Shown: positions 19,613 to 30,789 of the stretch, in pieces | How the letters are laid out: each line of letters opens with the position of its first letter | Numbering within the stretch: position 1 is the stretch's first letter | NCBI GenBank assembly: GCA_009760885.1 | Contig: CM019701.1 | Location: forward strand, 38,057,197 to 38,121,196 | Length of the DNA stretch: 64,000 nt | Direction: 5' to 3' | DNA from: Achatina immaculata | Lineage: Eukaryota > Mollusca > Gastropoda > Stylommatophora > Achatinidae | Program-made: the position numbers and the translations under genes | The notes under the pieces: generated by a model | Told to the model about the DNA's origin: nothing | Database searches by the model: none | What the model saw: the letters and a program-made list of their open reading frames with translations, nothing else

Positions 19613-19945
19613 GTCTTGTGTCTTGTCTTGTCTTGTCTTGTCTTGTGCGAGCTGGTGTTCTGTGCAGCCGATGCTGTGGTGGTGTTGAGGCACAGCATCG
19701 TACCTGCGTGGGAGCGGGTTATGGTAGTTACTTTTTTTCAGTCCCGAAATACAGCTAAAAAGCAATGCTTCTTTAGCAGACTCCACCACCATGAGGACTA
19801 CGGTGATCCCTGCCCCGTTAGGTAGGCTAGGCCTGTTACTGGGGATACCAACGGAGAGATAGGGCAGTGTCTTAGTCAATTTTGTTTCGCTAACCCTGAC
19901 GCTAGCATATCAGCTATGGGTCGCTGGGTGCATAATCAACGTCCT
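19613..19945 (-). mobile_element. Family B repeat with long ACAAG tail
   Basis: The left edge has six or more TTGTC words, which is the (ACAAG)n tail of a minus-strand copy. The body runs through CAGCCGATGCTGTGG, GTGGGAGCGGGTTATGG, CTCCACCACCATGAGGAC and GTTAGGTAGGCTAGGC to CAGCTATGGGTCGCTGG. Confidence 0.87.
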
Positions 19946-20329
19946 CACCCCAGCAAGAACGAGGTACGCGTCCATGTAATCTCATCCATGTAAAACTTAC
20001 TAAAAATGTTTCTATTTATAATTCCTGCGAGGGCAACTTAGACTCCATAAAATCCACTACAGGCTATTGCTGCTACTACAGTTTTCGAGAATATCATTAT
20101 CACCATCATTACCCAAAAAAAAAAAATAATAATAAAGAGAGCCACATGAGTCCTATGACATTTAAACAAAAAGAACTAGACTACATTCAAATAATAAATA
20201 ACCACAAAAAGGTATCCATATCAGAATGTTTATGTCCTTGTTTATCAGTATCTTTTTTATTTGGCCCAGCCTTGATTCATTTCAGGCTAAGAAGTACCAA
20301 AATAGTTTCTTTCAAACCGTCATAAATTG

Positions 20330-20680
20330 CTCGACATTCTGATAAAATATCACATATAAGTCCACGTTCTGATAAAATATAGCATATTAGTCCACCCCCT
20401 GATAAAATACCATATATTAGCCCTCGCTTTGATACAAAACACAGATCAGTCCATGTTTGATAAAATATCACAAATTATTTCATGGTTTGACAAAATATCA
20501 CAAATTGTTCCATGCTTTGACAAAATATCACAAATTATTCCACGCTTTGATAACATATCACAACTTATTCCATGCTTTGAAACATATCACAAATTATTCC
20601 ACGCTTTGGCGAAATGTCATAAATTATTCCATGTTTTGATAAAATTGATAAAATGTCATAAATTACCCCGCTCTCCGACA
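20330..20680. repeat. ~29-bp minisatellite
   Basis: Units of AAAATATCACAAATTATTCC with a variable ATGCTTTGA end, about a dozen copies. The in-frame DKISQI peptide repeats are a by-product. Confidence 0.9.
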
Positions 20681-20969
20681 GGACAAATTAGTCCACACAA
20701 ATCTTGTTTTGTTCATTAGCGTGGAATAGTTTGCTTGGAGAAAGACAGGAACAGAAATAACATTCCATTGACAACATCGTCAAGTTGTTGTCTGGAACCT
20801 TGCTGCCTTCTATGTTCCTATACCTATTCCAGTTGCCGAAATCATCATCAGTCCCATTAGGTACTAAAATGACCTTAAACGATGTTAACAGCTTGACTTC
20901 ACTTTTGAACAGCCGAAAGGAAATTCTATCCTAACATTTAGAAAACAACTTATTCTGTATCGAGTCCCA

Positions 20970-21870
20970 TATCCCCATCATTCGGTTCCAACACCTCTAT
21001 CATCTGGTTCCCATATCGCCATCATGGATCCTCATACCACTTGGCTCCCATACCCCACTTCCCCATTATATAATTATCTACGCCATCATTTGTTTTCCAT
21101 GCCACCATCATTTGATTTTCATACCACCATCATTTGGACCTAATACCGCCATCATTTGGTTCTCATACGGCGCTTTACCCCCAGTCATTTGGTTCCCATA
21201 CCACCATCATTTGGTACTCATATCGCCATCATTTGATTCATATACCGCCATCATTTAGTTATAATACCCCCCCCCCTTTCATTTGATTCCATACCCCCAT
21301 CGTTTGTTTCTCATTCCGCCAGCATTTGATTCATATACCACCATTATTTCTGGAGAGCAAAAATAACTAATAGAGAATGTATGAGAAGAGCTGGAGATAG
21401 AAAAAATCTTATAAAAAAAACAAGAGAGAGATAATGTATTTTCATAGGACATGCAATGAGAAGAGGGGGCATTGAAAATATTATAACAACAGGAAAAATA
21501 GAAGGAAGAAGATCAAGAGGAAGACCAAGAGAAAAAATATTGGACAGTCTGACGAGATAGTGTGAGAGGAGATCACCAACTTAGTTAATGGCCTGCATGA
21601 AGGATCGTGTACTCTGGAGAAGCATAATAGCCAACGCCAGTCGGCACGGCACATGATGATGATGATGATGATGACCACTACCATCATTTGGTTCTTACGC
21701 CGCCATCATTTGATTCATATACGGCCATCACTTGGTACCCATACCGCCATCATTTGATTCCCACACTGCGATCATTTGGTACCCATACTGTGATCATCTG
21801 GTACACATACCGCCATCATTTTGTTCCAATACCCCCATCATTTGGTTCCCACGTCGGTTTCCTGATTACT
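20970..21870. repeat. ~28-bp minisatellite split by an RTE fragment
   Basis: Units of the CCGCCATCATTTGGTTC type at 20970-21350 and 21676-21870, separated by an RTE family C fragment. Confidence 0.9.
21351..21675 (+). mobile_element. RTE family C 3' fragment
   Basis: The plus strand reads the same terminal region as 8921-9260 in reverse: CGAAAA-type start, [28 protein letters not shown], then GCCTGCATGAAGGATCGTG and a (GAT)n tail. It is 5'-truncated inside a minisatellite. Confidence 0.9.
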
Positions 21871-22198
21871 AACCCCTTGACCTACATTGATCTACAATTT
21901 AAAAAATAAATAAAAAAGAACAAAAACATTTCAATCACTCTCTTATGTTATACTTGGTTTCCAATTGTTCCAGTGTCACAATGTTCTGGATACGTAGAGC
22001 GCTACCCCTGTCCTGAAGTAATAAATACCATGTAACAAGAGTGTTCTGTTATATTGGTTTAGTGCATCCAGTGGCCTCTTTACTTACTTCAGTTATCTTT
22101 TGTTTTTTAATCTGCTGCTTTTGTCCATGAAAATCTTGGCAAAGAACCAGTACAGTGTATTCATGCGCGAGATATTCTTTCTTTTGGTACAGGGGCAG

Positions 22199-22202
<4 letters not shown>

Positions 22203-22254
<52 letters not shown>

Positions 22255-22400
22255 CCTTAAGTGCCCAGGGCACATGGGGCTTCCGCAAGGGTTTTCCACA
22301 AATGCCTGTCCTTCGCCTTTTTTTCTGTTCTTTTGGTCTATCCTTACTTCTGTTCCCCTTTGGTGTCCATCTTAGTGCTATTTTTGGTAGTGAGTTTACC
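22203..22400 (-). mobile_element. RTE 3' end with (GA)n tail (family G)
   Basis: On the minus strand ALRWTPKGNRSKDRPKE precedes a frameshift and then a KDRHLWKTLAEAPCALGT frame, which is the RTE-like C-terminus. It runs straight into about 48 bp of (GA)n. A second copy of the last ~100 bp is at 39484-39580. Confidence 0.7.
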
Positions 22401-22558
22401 CTATCTGGTAAAAAGACTATCAGACTGCTACAGAAACGGAAGCAAGGGAAAAAAACAGGGGCAGAATATCGGGGTAAAAATCTGCGCAAGGAGAGAGAAA
22501 AAAAATAGTTTCGTTTTTCTCTGTATTGCGTGAAGAAAGGGTTGTAAGAGAAAAAAAT

Positions 22559-22574
22559 GGGGGGGGGGGGGGGG
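22559..22574 (+). other. G homopolymer tract
   Basis: Sixteen consecutive G after an A-rich run. Confidence 0.85.
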
Positions 22575-22629
22575 TGCGTGATGTTCGTAGTGTCAGAATG
22601 TAAGGTTGATACTTCCACTATCATCTTAT

Positions 22630-22664
<35 letters not shown>

Positions 22665-22720
22665 TATTTCAAAAGGGTTAAGACGAGCCTGCGTGCCCAA
22701 TTCTTAACCCTTTTGAAATA
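22665..22720. repeat. Perfect 19-bp hairpin in a CR1-like 3' end
   Basis: TATTTCAAAAGGGTTAAGA (22665-22683) and its exact complement (22702-22720) enclose an 18-nt loop. The right arm is the normal 3' end of the family H element. The left arm is absent from the other copies. Confidence 0.9.
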
Positions 22721-22729
22721 AAGATCAAT

Positions 22730-22766
<37 letters not shown>

Positions 22767-23137
22767 AATATCTATTTGATGTCGACTACATGCCTCCATG
22801 AATCATAAAACTTAAAAGTTATTTTAGACTGCTCATACAGACACCGAATACAGTTAACTGTTTATTCTGAACAGTCCCGAAATTTTTGTTTAGTAGATAG
22901 TCATTTATATGTATATGTAGTTACTTCTGTACTGAGTGAATGGATAAGAGAGAAACGTAAATGTTATATTTCATTTTATGTCTCTCAGCTTCAATGTTAA
23001 TTATGTTTGTTACATGAACAGCATATTTGTAGAATGTCTGGAATAGAGTGAAAGATGTATGATAAAGTATGATAAAGGACAGAATGTAAGACAGGCCTGC
23101 GTGCACAATTCTTAACCGTTTTGAAATAAAGATCAAT

Positions 23138-23179
<42 letters not shown>

Positions 23180-23977
23180 CATAGCATATCTGTACTATCC
23201 GAGATAAAGTGTTTGGAACAGAGTGAAAGTTCTATGATAGGAAAAGAATGTCAGATGGGTCTGCGTGTCTAATTCTTCGCCCTTTTAAAAAAAACTTTCA
23301 CTCAGTCAATCACTCTCTCTCTCTCTCTCTCTCTCTCACTCACTCTCTCTCTCTCTCTCTCTCAAATTTTATTGCAGAATGCTCCGTCCTATTTATGAAA
23401 ACTTTCTAAATCTAACCCAAAGTGTAGTCAACGCTTAAAAAACATATGTTCTACCAAAACCTACAAAGAACAGCTTTGCTTATTCTGCTGCTCATTTGTG
23501 GAATATCCTCCCATCCTGTATTAAAAAAAAATAAGTTACACTCCTTCCTACACCTACAAACCTTTTTCGATACAACTCGATGTCGACTACATGCCTCCAT
23601 GATTCATAAAATGCACATGTCACTGTAGATTCTTCTTACAGGCACCAAATCCACTTAATTATTTATCATGATTAGTACTGAAATTGTAGTTTGCCAGATA
23701 GTCATTGGTGTGAGACTGCAAGAATAACTTTTTTAAAAAAGATGTATGTAGTTACTTTCTGTACTGAGTGCATGGGTAAGAGTGAAACGTAAATGTTATA
23801 CTCTATTTTATTATTTATTTTTTTTTGCTTTCCTATGTTAATTATGTTGGTTATATGTGCATGATGTTTGTAGAATGTCTGAAACAGAGTGAAAGTTGTA
23901 TGATAAAGGGCAGAATGTCAGACGGACTTGCGTGCCCAATTCTTAACCATTTGGAAATAAAGATCAATAATTAATCT

Positions 23978-24023
<46 letters not shown>

Positions 24024-24090
24024 ATAGCATATTTATATTATTTGATATAGAATGTCTGGAATAGAACGAAAGTTGCACGATAAAGGACAG
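22665..24090 (+). mobile_element. Cluster of CR1-like (family H) 3' ends
   Basis: Four or five successive copies share GCGTGCCCAATTCTTAACC, then AAATAAAGATCAATCAATC and a (CT)n tail: 22665-22760, 22771-23180, 23205-23362, 23365-24020 and a piece at 24043-24090. The 23365 copy also keeps the end of its ORF: TKTYKEQ, a frameshift, SFAYSAAHLWNILPSCI and NLFRYN. That is the C-terminal signature of the CR1/L2-Rex-jockey side of non-LTR elements. The 400-bp 3'UTR begins at GATGTCGACTACATGCCTCC. Confidence 0.82.
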
Positions 24091-24132
24091 AATTGACGTC
24101 AGTGACGGGGCTGGGTGTCTTTTATCCATCTA

Positions 24133-24163
<31 letters not shown>

Positions 24164-24770
24164 GCTTCATATACACATTTTTTTAAATGAACGATTGCGA
24201 TGTATTTATTTTTCTACTCGACACATTCATGAAAATTGCGAGGATAAAGAATCCAGAGTTTTGTTACCACGAAAGTTTTGTCCGCTATCACATACAAGAA
24301 TGTGTTGTTCTCCTCACTTGACAGTCAAAAGCAGAAAAAAAAGAAAAAAAAAGAGATATCTGAACCATAAGAAATAGCCCTTATAGCCGAGCAGTGCCGG
24401 TGTGCCTGTGGGTAGAGATTGTCTTTTCTTTCTGTTCTCCTGATCTCATTTCCCGCTATTCCCTCCCCTGAATCCAACCAAAAAAAAAAAAAAACGGTGC
24501 AGTGAGAAAATGTAATACTTTAAAAAATTAATTTAAAGCAGAGCTAAAAAGAATTTATACTGCACATGCAAGTTTGAAATAAAGGAAAGAATGCAAAGTC
24601 CCGAAAATAACCGACATTCTTGTATGTCTTGTGGAAAATGTCTTGTCTGTCACTAGTGATGGCTTGATATCCCTGGAAAAAGAGGTAAGAACCAATGTTT
24701 CAGTACTTCCCTCCAGATGTTTTGCGCAATAAAAGTTCATATTCTCGCCCCGCCATCTTGTAATTATTCT
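24090..24770. other. No recognisable gene
   Basis: Holds a short (TCTG)n run at 24133-24165 and A-rich stretches. No domain or repeat family identified. Confidence 0.35.
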
Positions 24771-25055
24771 GTTATTTTCAACTGCTTCTAGTCGCATTTT
24801 CTGAGCTCGTGATATCCACGTAAGTAACTTTAGATTCAAATACTTTCTTCCTCTTATCAGTAGTTTCCAGGTTCGCTTTCTGCTTCTGTAACATTCATTT
24901 GTATAGGTTAATCTAGCGGGGTGGGGGGTGAAGGGGAAAGAAGACGTTGTCCGATTAGCTAATTAGCCACCCAAAGCTAGCGTCATGGTTAGCGAACCAT
25001 AAATGACCAAGACCCTGTCCCGCTTCTCCGTTGGTATCCCCCAGTAACAGCCCTA
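24770..25055 (-). repeat. Inverted duplicate of 28203-28501
   Basis: GGATATCACGAG, AGAAAATGCGACTAG and AGCGAACCTGGAAACTACTG, together with the adjoining part of family B, occur in opposite orientation at 28203-28501. Both copies contain a homopolymer-rich G/C stretch at the same place. Confidence 0.87.
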
Positions 25056-25283
25056 GCCTGGCTAACAGGGCAGTGATCGCCATAGTCCCCATGGTAGTGG
25101 AGTTTGCTAAAGAAGCATTGCACACCCCCTACTTTTTAGCTGTACTCCAGGACTGAAAAAAGTAGCTGCCATAACCCGCTCCCACACCGATACGATGCTG
25201 TGCCTCAACACCTCTACAGCATCGGCTGCAAAGAACAACAGCTCGCGGTTACAGGGAGATAGCACAACACAAGACAAGTGTAC
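24937..25283 (+). mobile_element. Family B repeat
   Basis: Plus-strand copy from GACGTTGTCCGATTAGC through GGTTAGCGAACC, CCATGGTAGTGGAGT, GTACTCCAGGACTG and CACCTCTACAGCATCGGC to the ACACAAGACAAG tail. Confidence 0.87.
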
Positions 25284-25289
25284 ACCAGT

Positions 25290-26000
25290 CTTGTATATGA
25301 ATCCCGCATGTAACTAACAAACATTGTAAAGCTTTCTCAACGAACTTTGCATTTCTAACATTTTAAATATTTTACAAAAGGTTGAAATCCTTACCTGTGA
25401 GTGATGGACGTGTGTTTTTTTAAGTTCCTACGTGTCGGGTTCGTGACAGGTTATGCTGCCTGCCAGATTTGTTAAAAAAGCTCGTATCATAATCGAAAGG
25501 TTACTGCTCTATCTATCTCTGACATCTTTGTGTAGTCTCAGTGATCACGTTAACCAGCAAGTACCAGAAAATTACCGATTTTTTAAAAAAAAGATGGGGG
25601 GGGGGGGGGAGCGAAACTTATGGAGGTTGTCGGATACCGTGGCCGGTTTATATGCCAGTAGGATGATGATGATGCTCAATTTATATGGAGGAGAATCAGT
25701 CAGTTTTGACTTTGGCACAGCATGTAAGCATTTTGTCAAGATTAATCTCGCTAGAAATCAAGTAAGAACAGAAACTATTCACGCGAAAATTTACTTTTTG
25801 TTGACGTAAAGTAAGTTTAATTTTACATTTAAAAAGTATAAAGAAGACAAAGTTGTATAGAGAAGACCGGTGTTTCAGAAATTACTTCACGCCAGGTGAA
25901 AGACAGGAACAATTTTACCGAACTCTAGCACCATCACTGGTCTCATTAGAAGCTGCAGTTGTTTTGTTTATGTTTCTGTTGGCAGCTAAAGTTAGCATTG
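25290..26000. other. No recognisable gene
   Basis: Contains a G tract at 25596-25609. The open frame at 25453-25809 runs through that tract and matches nothing known to me. Confidence 0.35.
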
Positions 26001-26004
26001 AATG

Positions 26005-26550
26005 TCGAAAATGTAAAGAGAGACTATACCTAATGAAGAGTAAAGAGAGACTATACCTAATGGAGAGTAAAGAAAGACTGTACCTAGTGGAGAGTAAAGA
26101 GAGACTATACTTAACGGAGAGTAAAGAGAAACTAGAGACATACCTAATGGAGAGTAAATAGAGACTAAAAACTATACCTGATGGAGAGTAAAGAGAGACT
26201 AGAGATTACACCTAATGGAGAATAAAGAGAGATATTACCTAATGGAGAGTAAAGAGAGACTAGAGACTATACTTAATGGACAGTAAAGAGAGACTAGGTA
26301 CAGTGCCCAATGGAGAGTAAGGAGAGACTAGAGACTATACCTAATGGAGAATAAAGAGAGACTAGAAACTATACTAATGGAAAATAAAGAGAGACTAGAA
26401 ACTATACCTAATGGAAAATAAAGAGAGGCTATACTTAACGGAGAGTACAGAGAGACTATACCTAACGGAGAGTAAAGAGAGACTATATATAACGGAGAGA
26501 CTATACCTAATGGAGAGTAAAGAGAGACTATACCTAATGGAGAGTGAACC
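26005..26550. repeat. ~27-bp minisatellite
   Basis: About 20 units of GAGAGTAAAGAGAGACTATA plus CCTAATG, some with an extra ACTAGA hexamer. The first four are in frame and give ESKERLYL peptides by chance. Confidence 0.93.
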
Positions 26551-26559
26551 TACAGTGGA

Positions 26560-27430
26560 TTTTTTTTCATGTCATGAGCAAACCTAAGAGGTAGAATTTT
26601 GCCATCATGGAGAAACATTTAGATACTGTAGCAAGAGCCATTGGGTGGGGGAGGGGGAGGAGAAGAATGAGTCCAGCCGGTGAATTTGCTCCGGGGGGGG
26701 GGTCAGAAGGGTGTTTCCCTGTTTAGGGGTGGGCCCGTAGTGAATGAAAGATAAGCGTGGGGTGGGTGATGGAGCTTTGTACCACCTTAGAAAAGATCCT
26801 CTCGGGGGCCCTCCCCCTATGATTATAATTTTTTGCCAGCTAAGGCAAAATAAATGCTGATGAAAGATCATCTTAGCGATGAAAACGGTCTAACGGCAAT
26901 GACCATGGATTTACAGCTTGAAAACCACTGAACAAAAAAAAAAAAAACACAACAACGCCACCATCACGTGCCCACAGAGCAGGAAAACATAACCGGTGCT
27001 AATTTTCAGTCTCGCAAACATTTCCATCCATTCTCTCGCGGAGGTAACGAAAACAAAACCAAAAAAAAAAAAAACGATGTCCAACGTGATGATTTTTCTA
27101 AATTTCAGTTCAGTCAGAGCCAAACAAAATGTTTATGTGAAAGGGAAGATTGTTTTATTTTGCCAACTCACCAGCCTGTTCTTCGCCATTTTCCATCGTT
27201 TCTTGAAATTGATTGTTCAAAGCCCACGCCGCCAGCACGCGCCAGACTGGGTTATTGCCCTTCCAAATGTAGAATGCTCTTAGTTTTTGTATTTCTTTTT
27301 TCTTTGTGTTGCTTGTATGTGAGGGGCCTATGAGGAGTGGGGGAAGGGATGGGGGGGGGGGGGTTGATGGTGCATTATTTCAGGGGCCCGAAGATTTTTC
27401 CCTGAGTGGATATAAAGACAAACGATAGGG
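26560..27430. other. No recognisable gene
   Basis: G-rich stretches at 26644-26710 and 27337-27363. Overlapping open frames at 26911-27333 show no known domain. Confidence 0.35.
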
Positions 27431-27496
27431 GGAAGGTCTTACAGGTTTACGAAAGGTCTTTCATGGGTAATATCTTATCTCCTTCCTGTGCCGTTA

Positions 27497-28195
27497 AACG
27501 TCACATAGGGCTCGCAAAGTAGTTCGCCAATTTTTCCTGTCTTCAGCGAGTCTTTCAACCTCATCAAAGGATTTTATGTCTGTTAATTTGGCCTCTTTTA
27601 ACAATGTCCTCTTCAGAGTTTCACGTGGTCTGTCTCTTTTTCTTTGGCTTGTTGTGTTCCACTTGATAGCTTGTTTTGGGATTCTCTGATCATTTCTTCT
27701 CATCAAGTGACCAACATATGTCCATCTCCTTTTCCTGATCACCCATGAGACTGATTGTTGTTCAGTCATCTGTCTTATCTCTGCATTGTTCTTGAATTCG
27801 TTCCACTTGATGCCGAGTATTTTACTTATACATTTGTTTTCAAAAGAGTCTAATTTCTTGTCTATTTCTTTAGTTGTTTTCCAGCTTTCACATGCATAAA
27901 TGAGGGTGGATATTACATTTGAATTGAATAGTCTTAACTTGGTTTTTGTGCTTATAACTTATTCCATATGTTCTCAGGATTCTTGAAGATCGATGATGCT
28001 TTTGAAATTCTGATCCTAACTTCCTTTCTAGTGTCACCATCCTGGTCTATGTAGCTGCCAAGGTATGCAAATTGATTGACTTCTTCAATATCTGACCCTT
28101 CTATGTGTATTTTTCCATTTTGATTAAAGGGAATTTTCATTATTTTTGTTTTGTCCGCGTTAATTTCAAGTTCATAGGTAATACCCATACTATAA
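27497..28195 (-). mobile_element. RTE-like retrotransposon 3' part (family D)
   Basis: On the minus strand: INADKTKIMKI, then IEEVNQFAYLGSYIDQDGD, RISKASSIF, a frameshift, LRLFNSNVIS and CESWKTTKEID, another break, then RKRRWTYVGHLMRRND, KRDRPRETLKR and RKNWRTTLRALCDV. This is the RT thumb and C-terminal tail of an RTE-like element different from families R1 and C. Confidence 0.88.
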
Positions 28196-28202
28196 TATAA
28201 TA

Positions 28203-28501
28203 CCTGTTACCTGGGGGGGGAGGGAAGGGGGAATACCAACGGAGAGGTGGGACAGGGTCTTGGTCATTTATGGTTCGCTAACCATGACGCTAGTTTTGGG
28301 TGGCTAATTGGCTAATCGGACGTCTTCTTTCCACTCCCCCCCCCCCACCCCCCGCTAGATTAACCTATACAAATGAATGTTACAGAAGCAGAAAGCGAAC
28401 CTGGAAACTACTGATAAGAGGAAGAAAGTATTTGAATCTGAAGTTACTTATGTGGATATCACGAGTTCAGAAAATGCGACTAGGAGCAGTTGAAAATAAT
28501 A
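28203..28501 (+). repeat. Inverted duplicate of 24770-25055 with partial family B
   Basis: Starts inside family B (CCTGTTACCTGGGGG, ACGGAGAGGTGGGAC, TATGGTTCGCTAACC) and continues into the shared non-B segment ending GCAGTTGAAAATAAT. Confidence 0.87.
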
Positions 28502-28690
28502 GTATGGGTATTACAGTTTTACGAAAGATCTTTCACAGGCCCTTAGTATGGATATTACAGTTTTACGAAAGATCTTTCACAGACCCCTAGTATGGATATT
28601 ACAGTTTTACGAAAGATCTTTCACAGGCCCTTAGTATGGATATTACAGTTTTATGAAAGATCTTTCACAGGCCCCTAGTATGGGTACTGT
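28501..28690. repeat. 44-bp minisatellite, about 4 units
   Basis: Units start at 28501, 28545, 28589 and 28633: AGTATGGATATTACAGTTTT, ACGAAAGATCTTTCACAGGC, CCCT. A diverged unit lies at 27434-27475, on the far side of the family D element. Confidence 0.92.
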
Positions 28691-28724
28691 ATTATGTGTT
28701 TGTGTGTGGACTCTTCGGAAGTAA

Positions 28725-29131
28725 AGACGCTGTCCGATGAGGCAATCAGCGACCCGTAGCTGATATGCTGGCGTCAGGGTTAGCGACCCGTAGCTGATGT
28801 GCTGGCGTCAGGGTTAGTGACTCGTAGCTGATTTCCTGGCGTCAGGGTTAGCGAACCTTAGATGACCAAGACCCTGTCCCACCTCTCCGTTGGTACCCCC
28901 CAGTAACCGGCCTAGCCTGGCTAACGGCCATAGTCCTCATGGTGGTGGAGTGAGCTAAATAAGCATCGTACACTCCTTGCTGTTTAGCTATAATCCGGGA
29001 CTGAAAAAAAAAGTAGCCGCCATAACCCGCTCCCAAGCCGATACGACGTTGTATACAAACCACCTCCACAGCATCGGCTGCAAAGAACATCAGCTCGCAG
29101 TTACAGGGAGATAGCACAAGACATGACAAGA
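28725..29131 (+). mobile_element. Family B repeat with triplicated 5' module
   Basis: After GACGCTGTCCGATGAGGC, three ~34-bp modules (GACCCGTAGCTGATATGC, TGGCGTCAGGGTTAGC) precede the usual body, which ends GAGATAGCACAAGACATGAC. Confidence 0.9.
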
Positions 29132-29249
29132 CACGTGTGGGCTCTTCTGACTGTTGTCAGCTGCTACGGCTGACAACTTCTAGTTAACAGTTTATTTTTG
29201 CTTGTCAGAGTTACCGTATTTTTCAACACGATCTCGCACTGGAGTTGTG

Positions 29250-29513
29250 TGAGGCGTCAGGGTTGGGAAATCACAGCCAAGACCCTGTCCCACGTCTCCA
29301 TTGATACTGCCAATAGCAGGCTTAGCCTGGTTAGCACTGCAGTGGTCGCCATGGTTACCATGGAAGCACTGCACACCCTCTGCTTCTTTAGCTCCACTCT
29401 GGGGGTGGAAAAAAAATAGCCGCTGTAACTCGTTCCCAAACCGACACGATGCTGTGTCTCATCATCTTCACTGCACTGACTGCAAAGAACACAGTTCGCA
29501 GTTAAGAAGAAGA
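29250..29513 (+). mobile_element. Family B repeat, diverged copy
   Basis: Begins GCGTCAGGGTTGGGAAATC, keeps ACCCTGTCCCACGTCTCC, TTAGCCTGGTTAGC and the CTGCAAAGAACACAG end, and runs into a GAA-rich tract instead of ACAAG repeats. Confidence 0.8.
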
Positions 29514-29700
29514 AGAAGGAAGAAGAGGGAGAAGACGAATATGAGGAGGAGAAAAAAGAAAAAGAGGAGGAGGAGGAAAAAGAAGAAGAGGAGGAGGAGG
29601 AAAAAGAAAGAAGAATAAGAAGAAGAGGAGGAAATAAGAAGAAGAGGAGGAGGAGAAAAAAGAAGAAGAAGAGGATGATGAGGAAGAGGAGAAGGAGCTG
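29508..29700. repeat. (GAA)/(GGA) purine-rich microsatellite
   Basis: About 190 bp of AAGAAG, GAGGAG and GAAAAA words directly downstream of a family B copy. It may have started as the tail of that copy. Confidence 0.92.
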
Positions 29701-29704
29701 ACCC

Positions 29705-30090
29705 AAGCATCATGATTTTTATGTCTGAATTGTAAAATGTCACAGCTTTCATGATTTTTAATGGATATGGTGTTAGCTAGTCCAAGTATTGTAATTTTTG
29801 TGTCTGTAATGTGGGTTGATCCAAGATCTTGGGTTTGATGTATATGATGTGAGCTGAGCCAAATATTGCGGTTTGGATGTATGTGGTGTGTGTTGACCCA
29901 CTTATCCAAGTTTTAATATATATTTGATATGGGCTAACCAAAGTATCATGGTTTTGGTGTACATGATGTGAAATTAACCAGTATCTTGGGTTTGATGTAT
30001 ATGATGTGGTTTTGTTGTGAGCTGGCCCAGGTATCCTGGTTTCGGTGTATATGGCGTGAGCTGACCCAACTATCATGATTCTGAATCATA
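29705..30090. repeat. Degenerate ~40-bp minisatellite
   Basis: Loose units with TTTGATGTATATGATGTGAG, then CTGACCCAAGTATC. Divergence is high, so this is an old array. Confidence 0.8.
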
Positions 30091-30400
30091 TCATCAGTTT
30101 AACGGCCTGGATGTTTTCTCAGAGAATGGCGAGAATTGCGCTTCATGCAGAAAACAACTGATCCGTACACTCTCACGTATACCTCACATACGTTGTTTCT
30201 GACGTTGCAAAGTGCGAATCTGAAGCTTTAGATGACTGGCGTCCTGCTACGGTGATGCTAGAGCCTGGGCCGATACTATCATAAAGGGCCCTGAGAAGAA
30301 GTCTGTTGTACAGATCTCAGAGAGACGCAGTAATGATCAATGAAAGCTATTGGTGTTTTAAACAAACTCCATAGCTTTATGTAAGTAGCCTATGGGCCAA
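30090..30400. other. Nothing recognised
   Basis: Unique-looking sequence with no domain, repeat or RNA motif found. Confidence 0.4.
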
Positions 30401-30404
30401 AATA

Positions 30405-30560
30405 ACTCATCTATAAACGTGGACACTATAAGCGCAATGTCAATGAATTGCAATGATTTGTCTGTAAACGTGGACATTATAAGCGCAATGTCAATGAATT
30501 GCAATGATTTGTCTGTAAACGTGGACATTATAAGCGTAATGTTAATGAATTGCAAGGGTT
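30405..30560. repeat. 51-bp minisatellite, 3 units
   Basis: CTGTAAACGTGGACATTATA and AGCGCAATGTCAATGAATTG recur at 51-bp spacing; the first unit begins ATCTATAAACGTGG. Confidence 0.93.
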
Positions 30561-30789
30561 TTAATTACTTTTCAGGGCAACAGGCCCCATCACCACTGGT
30601 GGTATGCTTATACTTTAGATAAGCACAGTATCACAACGGTTTGTCTACTGGGAATTCTGCTAGGAGATAAGACAGAATCCTCACACGGGACACTGTTATG
30701 GAACCGTCACTAGTGACTTTGTTATAGAATCGTCAGCAGGGACTTTGTTATAGAATAGTCACTAGGGACCTTGTTCGCTTTTTTTTGTT

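Noticed and set aside
26856..26895. Hammerhead-like CTGATGA followed by GAAAA
   Set aside because: No stem II with a usable loop could be drawn between the two motifs.
29257..29909. Ser/Phe-rich minus-strand frames
   Set aside because: Reverse strand of the GAA tract and the adjoining minisatellite.
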